Source: Tolypeutes matacus
Lineage: Eukaryota; Chordata; Mammalia; Cingulata; Chlamyphoridae
Reading direction: 5' to 3'
DNA: 64,000 nucleotides
Assembly: GCA_026826555.1 (NCBI GenBank)
Contig: JAKSZT010005175.1
Coordinates: forward strand, 3,177,302 to 3,241,301
This document shows positions 38,021 through 48,335 of the stretch, one piece after another. The position numbers were made by a program, and so were the translations under genes. Positions within the stretch are counted from its first letter, which is position 1. Every line of letters begins with the position of its first letter. Under the pieces are notes generated by a model. The model was given only the letters and a program-made list of their open reading frames with translations. It searched no databases and was not told the origin of the DNA.

Positions 38021-40752
38021 ACTGAGGAAAGCAAGCAGTCTCTGAGAACCATTGTCTGAAAGATAGGTTAACAAGGGAGAGTAAGAGAAGAGCAGGCTTT
38101 GAACCATCACCCATATGGACATAATCTATGGTAAAGGGATACAGTGTGGTTGCATGTTGGGGGATGGGGCAGATGAGTGGTGGTGTTCCTGGGTTTGGTG
38201 GTACAGCACTGGAGGGTGGGTGGATTAGGAAGGGCAGGTTCAAATTCCCAGGGCATGTAACTGTGAATCTTGACATTCCATGGGTCGGGAGAGGGTGGTA
38301 TCATGGGCCCTGGGGGTCTGTGGGGAAGCTAACAGTCAAGATCTAATGGGGTGTTTGGTGGTCATGGGGAAGGTTTTTCATTACCTTACAGTAATGGATA
38401 CTGGACATGGTAAATATCATCAAAATTATTAAACTGTATTATCTAAATTGTAAACTATACTGTAAATCATTGACAATGCTTAGTTCCTATATTTTGCTTT
38501 CTGTATAATAGTTATAACAATGCTAACATCCAAAAAAGGGGGGGGGGCTTAATATGGGATGGGGAAGGGGGGTGGTTTGGTATCTGGGAGTCACCGGCAC
38601 TCCTTGTGTTACTTTGCTGTGATCTAAAACTTCTTTGAAAATTAAATGAAAAATTGGGAAACAATGGGGATTGAGAGGGGGAAGGTGTCATGGCACACCG
38701 AACATCCGATAACACAGTGGTAAAAGGAAGGAAAAAAAAAAAAGAAAAAAAGAATAAATATAAATGTATATATATATTTTTAAAGGTATTTCTTTTGGTT
38801 TTTTCCCCATTTTTTTGAATGTCCCAATCCGCTAATTATATTTTGTTTGGTTTTGTTTTTTGTTTGATTATTTGGTTTTGTTTTTTGCTTGTTTTTTTTT
38901 TCTTCCCTGAGTTTCCTTATGTTTGTCTCTTGTATGTAAGCTTATCATAGTTGTTTCTTTTTCCTAGTAAGTGTATTTGATTATTTTATGGACTACATGT
39001 TCATGGAGGATTTGGATCACAGAAGGGTGACAATGGGTACTGCATGGGATTATTGGTGGGGTTGTCTGGGAGGGGGATTTCATGGGAATTAGTTCATCTG
39101 AATATACATGAAAGATATACAAAATCATTCAAAAGATCAAAAGATGGGGCATGGTCATGATGAGTGGACAATCACACAAGAAATGAGGGAATCTGATTTC
39201 CTAGCCTGGAGAGCTCTGCCAGTCTCCAAGGGAGCAGCAATACTCCTGAGTGCAGGGACAGTGTCTGTCAAAAGAGGATGACCCACTGATGTGTTCTTTT
39301 TACTGATGACTACACTTGTGAGTCTTTGCTCTTGTAACTGAGACTTAGCCTGCAGTTGTGGGGTGCCTGAGAGTTGCCACCTGAGAGCCTCCTTGTTGCT
39401 CAAATGTGGCCTCTCTCTAAAGTCAGCATGTGATTGCATCACCTTCCCCCCAACGTGGGACATGACTCCCGGGGATGAGCCTCCCTGGCAACAAGGGATT
39501 AATACCAAGTGCCAACTGGCAACACAAATGAAAAAAGACCTTGAATAAAAGGGGGAAAATGTAAAGAGAAATGAGTTCAAGTGGCTAAGAGACTTCAAAG
39601 AGAGTCGGGAGTTCATCCCAGAGGTAACTCTTATGCACACCTCAGTAGGAGTTCATAGAACATCAAAGTGCATATCACCCCACACAGAGGAGCTCCTGAG
39701 AGCTCTGGAGATACCCAGGTCCTATATAAGGGGGGATAGCCCCAGAGACTGATGCCCTATCATTGAGCTCCATTTTGGAATCTGTGCTCCTGAGAGTGAC
39801 AGAAGTGGACTCAAATAAGTCCTCCCTGCACATCGTTCATCAGTCTCTTCTATTCAAACCTATATGTGATGCTGGAGTTTTCAGGTATACTTACAGAGAC
39901 TGGAGCCTCTGGCCTACCTATGTGGCCTACCTATGTGCCATGTGTGCATGGAATCTCGGTGGAGCTGCAACTCCTACCCTGCAGCTCAATGGACTCATCC
40001 AAGTTACCTGGCGAGGAGACAACCATGGGCAATGGCCAGCCCAGGGAATGGAGAGGGCCTGCATCTGTAGGCTGGATCATCCCACCCACCATATCCATGG
40101 GATATAAGCCCTCTCTCACTTGGAGGTGGAGTGGACATCACCATCTCAGTCCCCTCATGTTTGGGGGAAGAACTATGGACTAGAGTGGACTTGATGGTAT
40201 TCTGTTGTACACATATGGTGATTCTAGCAATGGAAGAAATTTGAACAATGAGGTGGAACCAGTGGTCACTTGACACTTTGGGGGCAGGGAGGGGACAAGC
40301 AGTTGAAATACAGGAGCTTTTTTTGGATTTGGAGGTTGTCCTGAGTACCGTTGTGGCAATGGATGTAGGCCATTTTAAATTAGCACACACCACTCAGAAC
40401 TGTGTGAGGGAGAGTGTGGTCTACGATGTGAACTGTGGTCTATGGTTGGTGGCAAGGCCCCAGGATGTGTAATTCCATTGAGGTTGGTGGGCCACACTTG
40501 TGGGATATGTTTGTGTGGGATGTGGTGGGAGGTGTGAGAGGTGGGCAACATGGGAATCCCAGTGAGTTTCATGTAATATTTTAGGTAATCTAAGCACCTC
40601 TTAAAATATATTTATATATATATATAACATTTTTGTAAGCAAATGCACATATATGCATATATATTTATATATCATTTTACAAATATTGGCATATATGTAT
40701 TGTGAAAATTTTGATTTTTACCCACAATAAAAAATAAATTAATTAAAAAAAA
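38021..40752 (+). repeat. Composite L1 3' UTR, 2.7 kb
   Basis: Part one, 38021-38760, is G-rich with a G-run at 38536-38545 and ends in an A-rich tract with AATAAA at 38753-38758. A T-rich segment 38765-39005 follows. Part two, about 39010-40752, is a 3' UTR found alone elsewhere in the window (21867-23340, 56631-57785, 61026-61790, 61919-62706). It ends in AATAAA and a poly-A. L1 3' UTRs are normally well under 1 kb. Confidence 0.8.
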
Positions 40753-41714
40753 AAAAAGGAAATGGTATTGAGAAAAGCTTACTTGGATATCAAAATGCCA
40801 ACATCAATTTATTTCTCAATAGTTGACCATGTGGTTTAAGCCAAAGTAGAGTCTGATGGATATTTTCTATGTCAATTCTAACCCAAAAAGCTATGCCTTC
40901 TCCTTGCAAAATCATCAAAAATAATTTCTCACCACAGCATTTAAATTAATTTTTATAGTTGTTAATTGTTCTTTCAAATAATATAAGTAAAATCTAAAAC
41001 AAAAGATAATTCTCAAAACTAATTTTATGAGATAACTTAATGTGAATATTGGTGGGATTCCTATATGTCATCTCTAATAGTAAAACTTTTTTGGAAGAAG
41101 ATCAGGAGCATGAAACAGAAAGGAAACATGACTTCTTTGTACTAAATTTCAACTAAATTAAAACTTTTGCACTGATAAATATTCAATGCCACTCTTGTTT
41201 AAAAATTATTCCTCAATTTGATTCTGTCAAATTTTGTTTTGTTTTAAAGCTGTTAAGGATTTTCATAATTTTCTGAATAGATTACATCTATTTTGATTTT
41301 TTACTGTTCTTCATATCTCTGGAATAAAGAAGTCTATTTTTTTCTAATAGTACTATTTTGCACAGTTATATTTATATGCTTAAATCATCTGGTTATCTGT
41401 ACCTCCTTTAACTATTCACTTCTTTATTTTAGGCATCATATAGTTGTGTCATGTTTTAAGAGAGCCAATTGCTGTGCCTTAAAAAATGGGAGTGTTAATA
41501 GGTTTACATTTAAGTAATTATGTGTTGTTTTCAATTTATTTCATATAGTTTTGAAATTGATTCTTCTCTCCTGGCTTCTTTTTGATTAATAAAATATTAA
41601 ATATGAAAATTTATTCTTTGTGGTAGAATTTTTAAACATACCTCATTACATTGTATTCCATTATGTTTTCTATATACCTAAAATTTTCTAGAGAATAAAA
41701 TTGATCTACTTAAA
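40753..41714. other. Duplicated olfactory-receptor block, unit C right part (inverted)
   Basis: It continues the inverted alignment to unit A from about 6600 down to 5654. For example, 41055-41135 matches reversed 6205-6290, and 41640-41705 matches reversed 5654-5720. The L1 that ends at 5653 in unit A is absent here, which fixes that element's 5' boundary. AT-rich, no gene. Confidence 0.87.
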
Positions 41715-41728
41715 ATATTTTAGTGCAT

Positions 41729-41906
41729 GGGAAGCGGCTGTGGCTCAATCAGTAGGGCTCCCGTTTACCATATGGGAGGCCCCGGGTTCGGTTCCCGGGG
41801 CCTCCTGGTGAAGGCAAGCCCACCCGCATGGTGTGGTTAGCTGACCCAGCAAACACAAGCAGCAAGGGGGGGATAAATGAATAAATAAATAAAATCTTAA
41901 AAAAAT
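41729..41906 (+). mobile_element. DAS-type SINE with intact target-site duplication
   Basis: The A-box region (GTGGCTCAATCAGTAGGG) and B-box (GGGTTCGGTTCCC) are well preserved. The body has the CCCACCCGCATGGTGTGG block and the tail is (AAAT)n. A perfect 14-bp duplication, ATATTTTAGTGCAT, flanks it at 41715-41728 and 41907-41920. Good preservation suggests a relatively young copy. Confidence 0.96.
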
Positions 41907-41920
41907 ATATTTTAGTGCAT

Positions 41921-42599
41921 TTAATATTAATATGATTGCTTCTAGACAATCAAATGTCAGTGTAAGACACTTCAAGTTTCTGGATGACCATGGAATCTTT
42001 TATGACTAGCAAAAAGTGGCTGAGCCCTCCTTATCAAAACTCCAGAAAGCAGTTAAATATTTCCCATAACTGGGTTAGCAATGAATCAAGAAAATACAAC
42101 TTAAAATTGGTACCAGTTGCTGGCCTATTCCCCAGCTCTCTCCTCAATAATGGATCCCTGAGTGTGTAGAATTATCTTTATGTGAACAGTGGGGTGCATG
42201 TAGATTTCAATCTATCTAGCGGCAGCCTGAAACCCAGATCCAGGATACACAGCTCTGTCTCTCTCTCCTAGAACTTGCCATGAAGACAGAAACAGCTTGT
42301 AGACAGTAAGAATAGTGATATAAACAATCAACAAAGCATCCTGAGTCAAAAGATTCCTGGCTTTATGACATCTAATACAGTGCCCTGAGGAGTCTATTTC
42401 ATAAGGCTAGAGGAGGTACTCCAATTCCCTTAAACAGGGGAATTTCTATGGCCAGGATACAAGCCCAGTATAAGACAGAGCCTCCAAAAGGAGAGGACCC
42501 CAAATTTTGCCTCAGGCTGAACTTCTTGATAGGAGAGCTAAAGCATGAGGAAGAGGTCCATCCAACACAGAGCTGATTTTCAAAGACAGTGACAGCTTA
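41921..42599. other. Anonymous sequence
   Basis: Moderately GC-balanced sequence with no ORF. It might be the 5' UTR of the old L1-like element that follows, but I cannot confirm this. Confidence 0.4.
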
Positions 42600-43885
42600 T
42601 TTTTGCACAAGTTTTGTAGGTATTTGTTAGCTACTGAGACTCAAATAAATGTACTGTCTTTCAGTAGCTGATACATATTTGAGAAACATACAGCTCAAGG
42701 ATTAATCTCATAGTTAAAACATTAAAATATACAGTGTACAAAATGTTTTCAATAAAAAGATACAACAAATTTTGAAACACCTATATAATGAGTAAAACTT
42801 CAGAAATCATAAATGAAGAACCCAGGTTTTGGATATACAAAAGAAATAATCATTGAACTTAAAGATAAGGCAATTGGAATGATTCCTTTTGAAGACCAGG
42901 AAAAAGTACTGAAAAAAGTGAAGAAAGTCTAAGAGATTTGGGGATACATTAAAAATACCAATATATTCATAAAAAGTATCCTAGAAGAACAAAAGAAAGA
43001 GATAATAGGAATATTCAAAGACATAATTGCAGAGAACTTCTCAAATTTAATAAAAGAGGTAAATAAAAATATTCATGAAGACTAATGACCACCAAACATA
43101 TAAACTTGAAGAGAACTTTGCACAGACACAACAGAGTCAAGCTGTAGAATACAAGATAAAGGAAGAGTTCTTTAACTTGCAAGAGAAAAGCAACACGTTA
43201 TATAAAATACTGTCCCTATAAAATGAGGTGCCAATTTCCCATCAGAAACATAGAGGCAAAAAGGTAGTGAGATGAAATATTTTAGTGATGAGAGAAAATA
43301 ATTTCAATAAAGATTTTATATCCAGCAAGATTGTCTTAAAAATGAGGGAGAGATTAAGTATTTCCCAGATTAGTAAATGCTGAGGGAAATTTTCACCTGT
43401 AGATCTGTTAAACAAAGTGAAAGGAGTTCTTCAGGCTAAAAGGAGAAGACAGTGGACAGGGAACGATGCAGTATGAAGTAATACTGATTTCTGTCTAAGG
43501 TAAACATATGATAATTATAAAACCCATTATTATTATATTGTATTTTTTGTAACACCACCATTTATTTGTTAAGATTCTAAAAAGCAAATGCATAAAAATG
43601 ACAAATTGATGGTTAAAGATATATAATGTGTAAGGATATAATTTGAAACTATAAAACAAAATGATAGGGGGATGGAGAAGTAATGTGAACTATGGTCCAT
43701 GTTTAATGGCGAAGCCCCAGGATGTGTTTACCAATTGCAAAGAATGTGCCACACTAATGAAACATGTTTATGTGGGAGAGTTTGGTGGGTATGGGGAGTG
43801 GGGCATATGGGATTCCCTATATGTTTTGTGTAACATTTAAATAATCTAAGTAGCTTTTAAAAAATAAAAATTATAAAAAATAAGA
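42600..43885 (+). mobile_element. Old L1/HAL1-like element, plus strand, with L1 3' end
   Basis: Decayed ORF1 wording is visible: an AATTGCAGAGAACTTCTCAAA block near 43025, a TTTATATCCAGCAAGATTGTC block near 43315, and a GGAGTTCTTCAGGCTAAAAGGAG block near 43425. These match the ORF1 RRM and C-terminal domain. An L1 3' end (43675-43885) follows directly with no ORF2, which fits HAL1 or a large deletion. Confidence 0.6.
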
Positions 43886-44284
43886 GACATTGTCTTCTTG
43901 CATAGGCATAACCACTGAAATGAGCTCCCGACTGACTTTGAAATTTCTTAGACATAAAAAACTCATTTGTATTTACCATTTATCCCTTTTGGTCAATGTC
44001 TTTTTCCAGATGCATTGCTAGTTGGTACTTGGTAATAATCCATTGTTGCCAGGGAGGTTCATCCCCAGGAGTCATGTCCCACACCAGGGGGAAGATAGTG
44101 TGCTAATATGGTGAGTTTGGCTTAGAGAGGCCACAACTGAGCAACAAGGAGGCTTTCAGGAGGTAACTCTTAGACAACATATAATACTAAGCTATGTTTC
44201 AATTTCATAAGAAAAGGTTAACTACAATCATAAATATCAAGGTCTTGGCATAATTGTCTATCTTCCTTTGCTAGACATTGCCTT
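43886..44284 (-). mobile_element. LINE-1 3' UTR fragment, minus strand
   Basis: It matches reversed 39440-39560 and 22800-22980 (CCAGGGAGGTTCATC, then GAGTCATGTCCCACAC). It lies back to back with the plus-strand 3' end that stops at 43885. It ends where unit D begins. Confidence 0.7.
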
Positions 44285-45059
44285 TGCACTAGGGGGTGAA
44301 CAAAAATTTTAGGAAGATATATTTTCTCTCAGAACAAAACAGAAATGCATGCACAAAAATTGAACATATGTTATGTCAAAAGAGTACAAATATTATATCA
44401 CAGAAACTTTAGGCTCCTTAAATAATTCTCATATTTTATTTGTGAGGAAACTTGAGGTTGACATTAATAGATAATGCTGGAAATGTTTTTTCAATAATTA
44501 CATCTTCTGGAAACTATTATTCTCAGTTGAAATGTTTCAGTTTATCAAAAAGAATATTGGTATATTATGAGGAAAATTTGTGTATGCATACTCATATCAT
44601 ATAGTTTTTACCTAAGTTATGCCAGGATTTGTAGAAATGGAAAAGTAGAATTGACAGAAATCAGAGCCATCAAGCAACATATATATATATATGAAATATA
44701 ATTTTTGGATGAAATTTGATTTGATTTTAAATAATCACATAAAAACATATCTTCTGAAAATTAATGCTAATGTGTGTTCTATAATATTAATACTACCAGT
44801 AAAGTAGCCTATGAATTTAATTTCTGATCTGTCATTTGTAATAAATAATATGATTTAAATGAAGAGTAAATAATGTATAAATCTCTCCATCATTGTTTCT
44901 TATATATCTAGTACATTTTCCTGTTTTTCTGAAGTTAATTTTAAGTAGAAATATGTTATCAGCATGATATCATGACTCATTGAATCTTGGTAGAATCAAC
45001 AACACTTAATGGTTGTGACTGGATAGGTTGAATTTCTGTGCCCTTTTTATTACATAGTA

Positions 45060-45552
45060 CAGGGCTTCTTAACCTTTGTTGTTCCATGGACCCCTTTGCC
45101 AGTCAGGTGAAAATCACAGACCCCTTCTCAGAATGTAGCTGCAGATAGTTTTGACACCCAACATTGGCATGTCTTTAAATTAAACTTTAATATTATTCAA
45201 AATTATGTTTTACAGCTTTCCCATAAATATCAATATCTGATAACATAACACAGTTCAACATCTGTTCAAATGGTCATGTTCGCCAAACATTTAGAAATTC
45301 AAGTTTTCCCACAGTGTCATAAACCCATCTCTGCCAATCCTTACTAACCCTTTTGCAGGCAGTTATCCACTGCACTAAGAACATGCTACATCAAAATAAA
45401 AATCATACTAAGTCCATAGTGTACTGTATATTATTTAATAAATACATTACACTCGCATCAACATGTCCCCACAAGAACAAAGTTTTTATGAATTTTCAAG
45501 CCCATAGACCTCCTGAAATTGGACTCCGTGGACCTCTGGTTAAGAACCCCTG
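45060..45552. mobile_element. Non-autonomous hAT-type DNA transposon
   Basis: It is 493 bp long with terminal inverted repeats CAGGGCTTCTTAACC (45060-45074) and GGTTAAGAACCCCTG (45538-45552). These are typical of hAT-Charlie type elements with GGACCCCT-rich ends. The flanking 8-mers, acatagta (45052-45059) and atccagta (45553-45560), match at five of eight positions, a decayed 8-bp duplication. No transposase ORF. Unit A lacks it. Confidence 0.85.
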
Positions 45553-45888
45553 ATCCAGTATATTGATTTAAGAGTAATACCTATGGTACATTACATTCAT
45601 CTGGATAACTACCTAGAACAAAGGAAGTATTTATAACAGTGTTAACTTTAATTATGCAATATATAAGGGCTTCTACCACAAAACATCAATTGATTATTTA
45701 TTCCTGATTTATATTTGGCAGTCATTCTCTAACAGTTTTCAGTCATATTTTCTAAACTACTCGTTATTGTAACATTCTAGAATTATTAAACTATTTTTTT
45801 AAAAAAGCCAGATCATTCATTAAAACAAATATCATTTTGAAATCATTTATACTAACTATCACCTGTAATTCCAAAACAGTTGAACACT

Positions 45889-46806
45889 ATAAGTCAGTGT
45901 GCCTGACTTCATACTTTTGGGTTTGACAGACTCTGAAGAGGTCCAGCAGGTCCTTTTAAGCTGTTTCTCCTGATATACCTGATTACTGTACTGGGGAATG
46001 CAAGGAGGATCCTGATAATTTGCCTGGAGCCCCAGCTTCACACCCTCATGTATTTTTTCCTTGACCTCAATTATCACAGTCATCACACCTAAAACCTTAG
46101 AGAACTTCCTGAATTCCAACAAGTATATTTCATTCAAGGGCTGCTTCACACATATGTACTTTTTTGCATCCTTCTGTGTCTCTGAATTTTTCCTTCTCTT
46201 GTCAATGGCCTATAACTACTATGCAGCTATCTGCAAAACTCTTCACTATCCAGTTGTTATATGCACGAGGCTCTGTGGCACCCTTGTCGCTGGGTCATAT
46301 ATGTTTGGCTTTATGGAATCCTTAGTCAATGTTTTTACATGAACAGTTTGCACTTCTGCACATCTAATGTAATCTATCACTTTTCTGTGACTTAACCCCA
46401 ATTTTAGCTCTGTGCTGCACTGACACTTGTGACAATGAAATCATGATATTCATTGTCGCAAGTTTTAACTTAATGGTGTCACTTATCACAATCTCTGTGT
46501 CCTATATATCCATTCTGTCTGCTATCCTGGAAATTAACTTCACTTCAGGAAAGCACAAAGCTTTCTCTGCTGGTGCCTCCTACTTCCTGGGAGTCACCAT
46601 ATTTTTACAGTGCTATGATTTTTACTTATTTAAAAAGAAAGATTTCCTACTCCTTGGGAAGGGATCAAGTGGCTTCTGTATTTTATACTATGGTGATCCC
46701 CATGCTGAATCCAGTCATTTATAGTTTCAGGAACAAAGAAGTGAAAAATGTTCTCATTAGAGTCATCCAGAAGAAAACAGCCTCAAAGCAATTGAAATCA
46801 AGGTGA
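45889..46806 (+). pseudogene. Olfactory receptor pseudogene (class II, OR5/OR8-like), unit D copy
   Basis: This is the paralogue of the OR pseudogene at 9295-10211, aligned over its whole length. The start codon has become ATA (45889-45891). The N-terminal part is frameshifted. About 20 bp or more covering the SHLS part of TM2 are deleted near 46050. The mid part (46061-46342) is open and reads CFTHMYFF, then MAYNYY where the family has MAYDRY, then CGTLVAGSYMFGF, ending in a premature stop near 46340. [23 protein letters not shown] and [20 protein letters not shown] mark TM5 to TM7, again with frameshifts. The natural stop is the TGA at 46804-46806. It is not functional. Confidence 0.93.
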
Positions 46807-47084
46807 TGTTGAACATTTAAATTCATCTTTTCTTTTTTCATATGTGGGTATTTACTTGGTTACTCTAAATGAACTAGCATCCTTCAATTAATTGCATTTC
46901 TGTTGAGCAGTAATCTACTTGGCCACACATGATCTGGAACACTTCCAGGGAAATGTTCTTAGAAATGTACATAGTAATTGCAGGCCAAAAAATATGAGTT
47001 ACACTTGTGATTTATTATATTTAGTTTGTAGGGCAACTAATAGGCAAAAGGAAAGCAATCTTTCAAATTGTATAATAGATATCC

Positions 47085-47502
47085 TGTTGCCGGTCAGGCT
47101 CTGGGTCCGTGAAAATGGTGCCGCAGATGAGAAAGAAAGAATAAGACAAAGAGAAGAAAAACTGGGATCAGGGGACTCTCTGTCAGATATGCAGAGAAGA
47201 GCCCTGCCACCTCATAAGGTGTGGCTTTTATTTTGGCTTTAGAACAAAGAAAATATGTATGTACATATACAAAGTCAATAGATACTTGACAGTTTACATT
47301 TTACTAAAATGAGCAAGTCTTAAAAGTTGATGGCTCAGTTCCTCTTTTTCTTCCTGAAATTCACAGACATTGTAAATCTTACAAGCTCAAGATGTTTCCC
47401 CACCTAGCTCCTATTAGCATGAGACCGCAGGGCTTGTTTCCTACATTCCAGGGTGACCTTCTATTCTTTCAGTTGCCATGGCCTTTAATTGAAACTCCAT
47501 CA
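47085..47502 (-). mobile_element. Solo LTR, class II (ERVK-type)
   Basis: It is 418 bp with TG...CA ends and a perfect 6-bp duplication, ATATCC, at 47079-47084 and 47503-47508; a 6-bp duplication is characteristic of class II retroviral integrases. Orientation is taken as minus: read that way, AATAAA (47227-47232 reversed) is followed by a C/T-rich R-U5 and a GC-rich end. No internal sequence. The clean duplication suggests a younger insertion than the surrounding block. Confidence 0.85.
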
Positions 47503-48227
47503 ATATCCTAATGCAGGTTTCAAAGTCAAAGAATTTTATTATGGTTCACTTTCAGAAGCCATTCCATTTCTTCTGTAGAATAGTAATACAGCAAAGTTGT
47601 AAGGACTGATGCTTTGGCATGGACAATTCAGAGTTTATATTCTAGATCTGCTATTATTAATTCACTAGAACTTTAAATATATTTTCCACAACTGTACAAA
47701 AAAATAATATTTCTAAATCCATAAAGTTATTGAAAAGATTAAATCAGATGATGGACAGAAGGTATTAACAGCCCTACTTTACATGTTGGCCACAATCAGA
47801 AAACTTACATTTATAATATTTTGCTATCATCACTATGATCTGTTACCTCTATTAACAAATTATTTCCCTTCTACATAGGAACCCTGTACATTTTAATTCT
47901 TGACTTCCCTTTCACTACTCTCAACACAACCCCTGGTAATCTATACTCTAGATTCTTGCTGCATGAGTTTGCTTATATTAATTTTTTCAAATAACTGTGA
48001 TCATACAGTATTTGTCCTTTTGTTCTAGCTTATTTCATACAACATGATGTCTTCAAAGAACACCTATGTTGTCACATGTATCAGGATTTCATTCATTTTT
48101 ATGGCTAAATAATATTCCATTGTATGTATATACCACATTTTATTTACACATTCATCAGTTGTTGGACACTTAAGTTGCTTCCATCTTTTGGTAATTGTGA
48201 AAATACTGCTATGAACATCATTCTTTG

Positions 48228-48335
48228 TACTTAGCATTGTTTCTGAAATGAATTAAGGCTTTTGGGGTGTTATTATGGAATTAATGTATTTTACATGTAG
48301 AAAGTGCATGTCTTTCTGAGGTCAAAAGAGTGAAA
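48228..48335 (+). mobile_element. MaLR internal 3' scrap inside an L1
   Basis: About 108 bp reading GTTTCTGAAATGA...GTATTTTACATGTAGAAAGTGCATGTC. The wording is like the end of MaLR internal sequence just before the 3' LTR, but no LTR follows; the L1 resumes. The same scrap, with the same left L1 junction, is at 58845-58939, where an LTR does follow. Confidence 0.65.

Larger units (their letters stand above)
31388..40752 (+). mobile_element. 9.4-kb LINE-1 with two successive 3' ends, plus strand
   Basis: Order: 5' UTR 31388-33193, ORF1 33194-34159, ORF2 34226-38020, first 3' UTR to an A-rich end at about 38760, then a further ~2 kb ending in a second L1-type 3' end with AATAAA at 40726-40731 and a terminal A-run. 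Flanks are AAAAAGGCAATGGT (31374-31387) and AAAAAGGAAATGGT (40753-40766), one mismatch in 14. Unit A shows the uninterrupted target in reverse (about 6570-6610). This supports a single insertion event for the whole length. It is now dead because of stops in both ORFs. Confidence 0.88.
44285..47800. other. Duplicated olfactory-receptor block, unit D
   Basis: It aligns in direct orientation with unit A from about 7812 through the OR pseudogene to about 10450, then jumps to the L1 3' end at about 12505, a loss of roughly 2 kb. 46920-47740 holds sequence that unit A has lost but unit B partly keeps. It contains a hAT transposon and a class II solo LTR not found in unit A. The remaining non-coding parts, 44285-45059 and 45553-45888, show no gene. 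Confidence 0.85.

Noticed and set aside
39744..39800. A start-to-stop reading frame beginning MSSILESVLL (39763-40107) as a possible small gene.
   Set aside because: It lies in a repetitive L1 3' UTR and the equivalent frame is broken in the other copies.
37959..40572. Several overlapping ORFs of 60-161 codons on both strands in the long L1 3' UTR.
   Set aside because: They are not conserved in frame among the 3' UTR copies at 21867, 56631 and 61919, and have no ORF-like starts or motifs.
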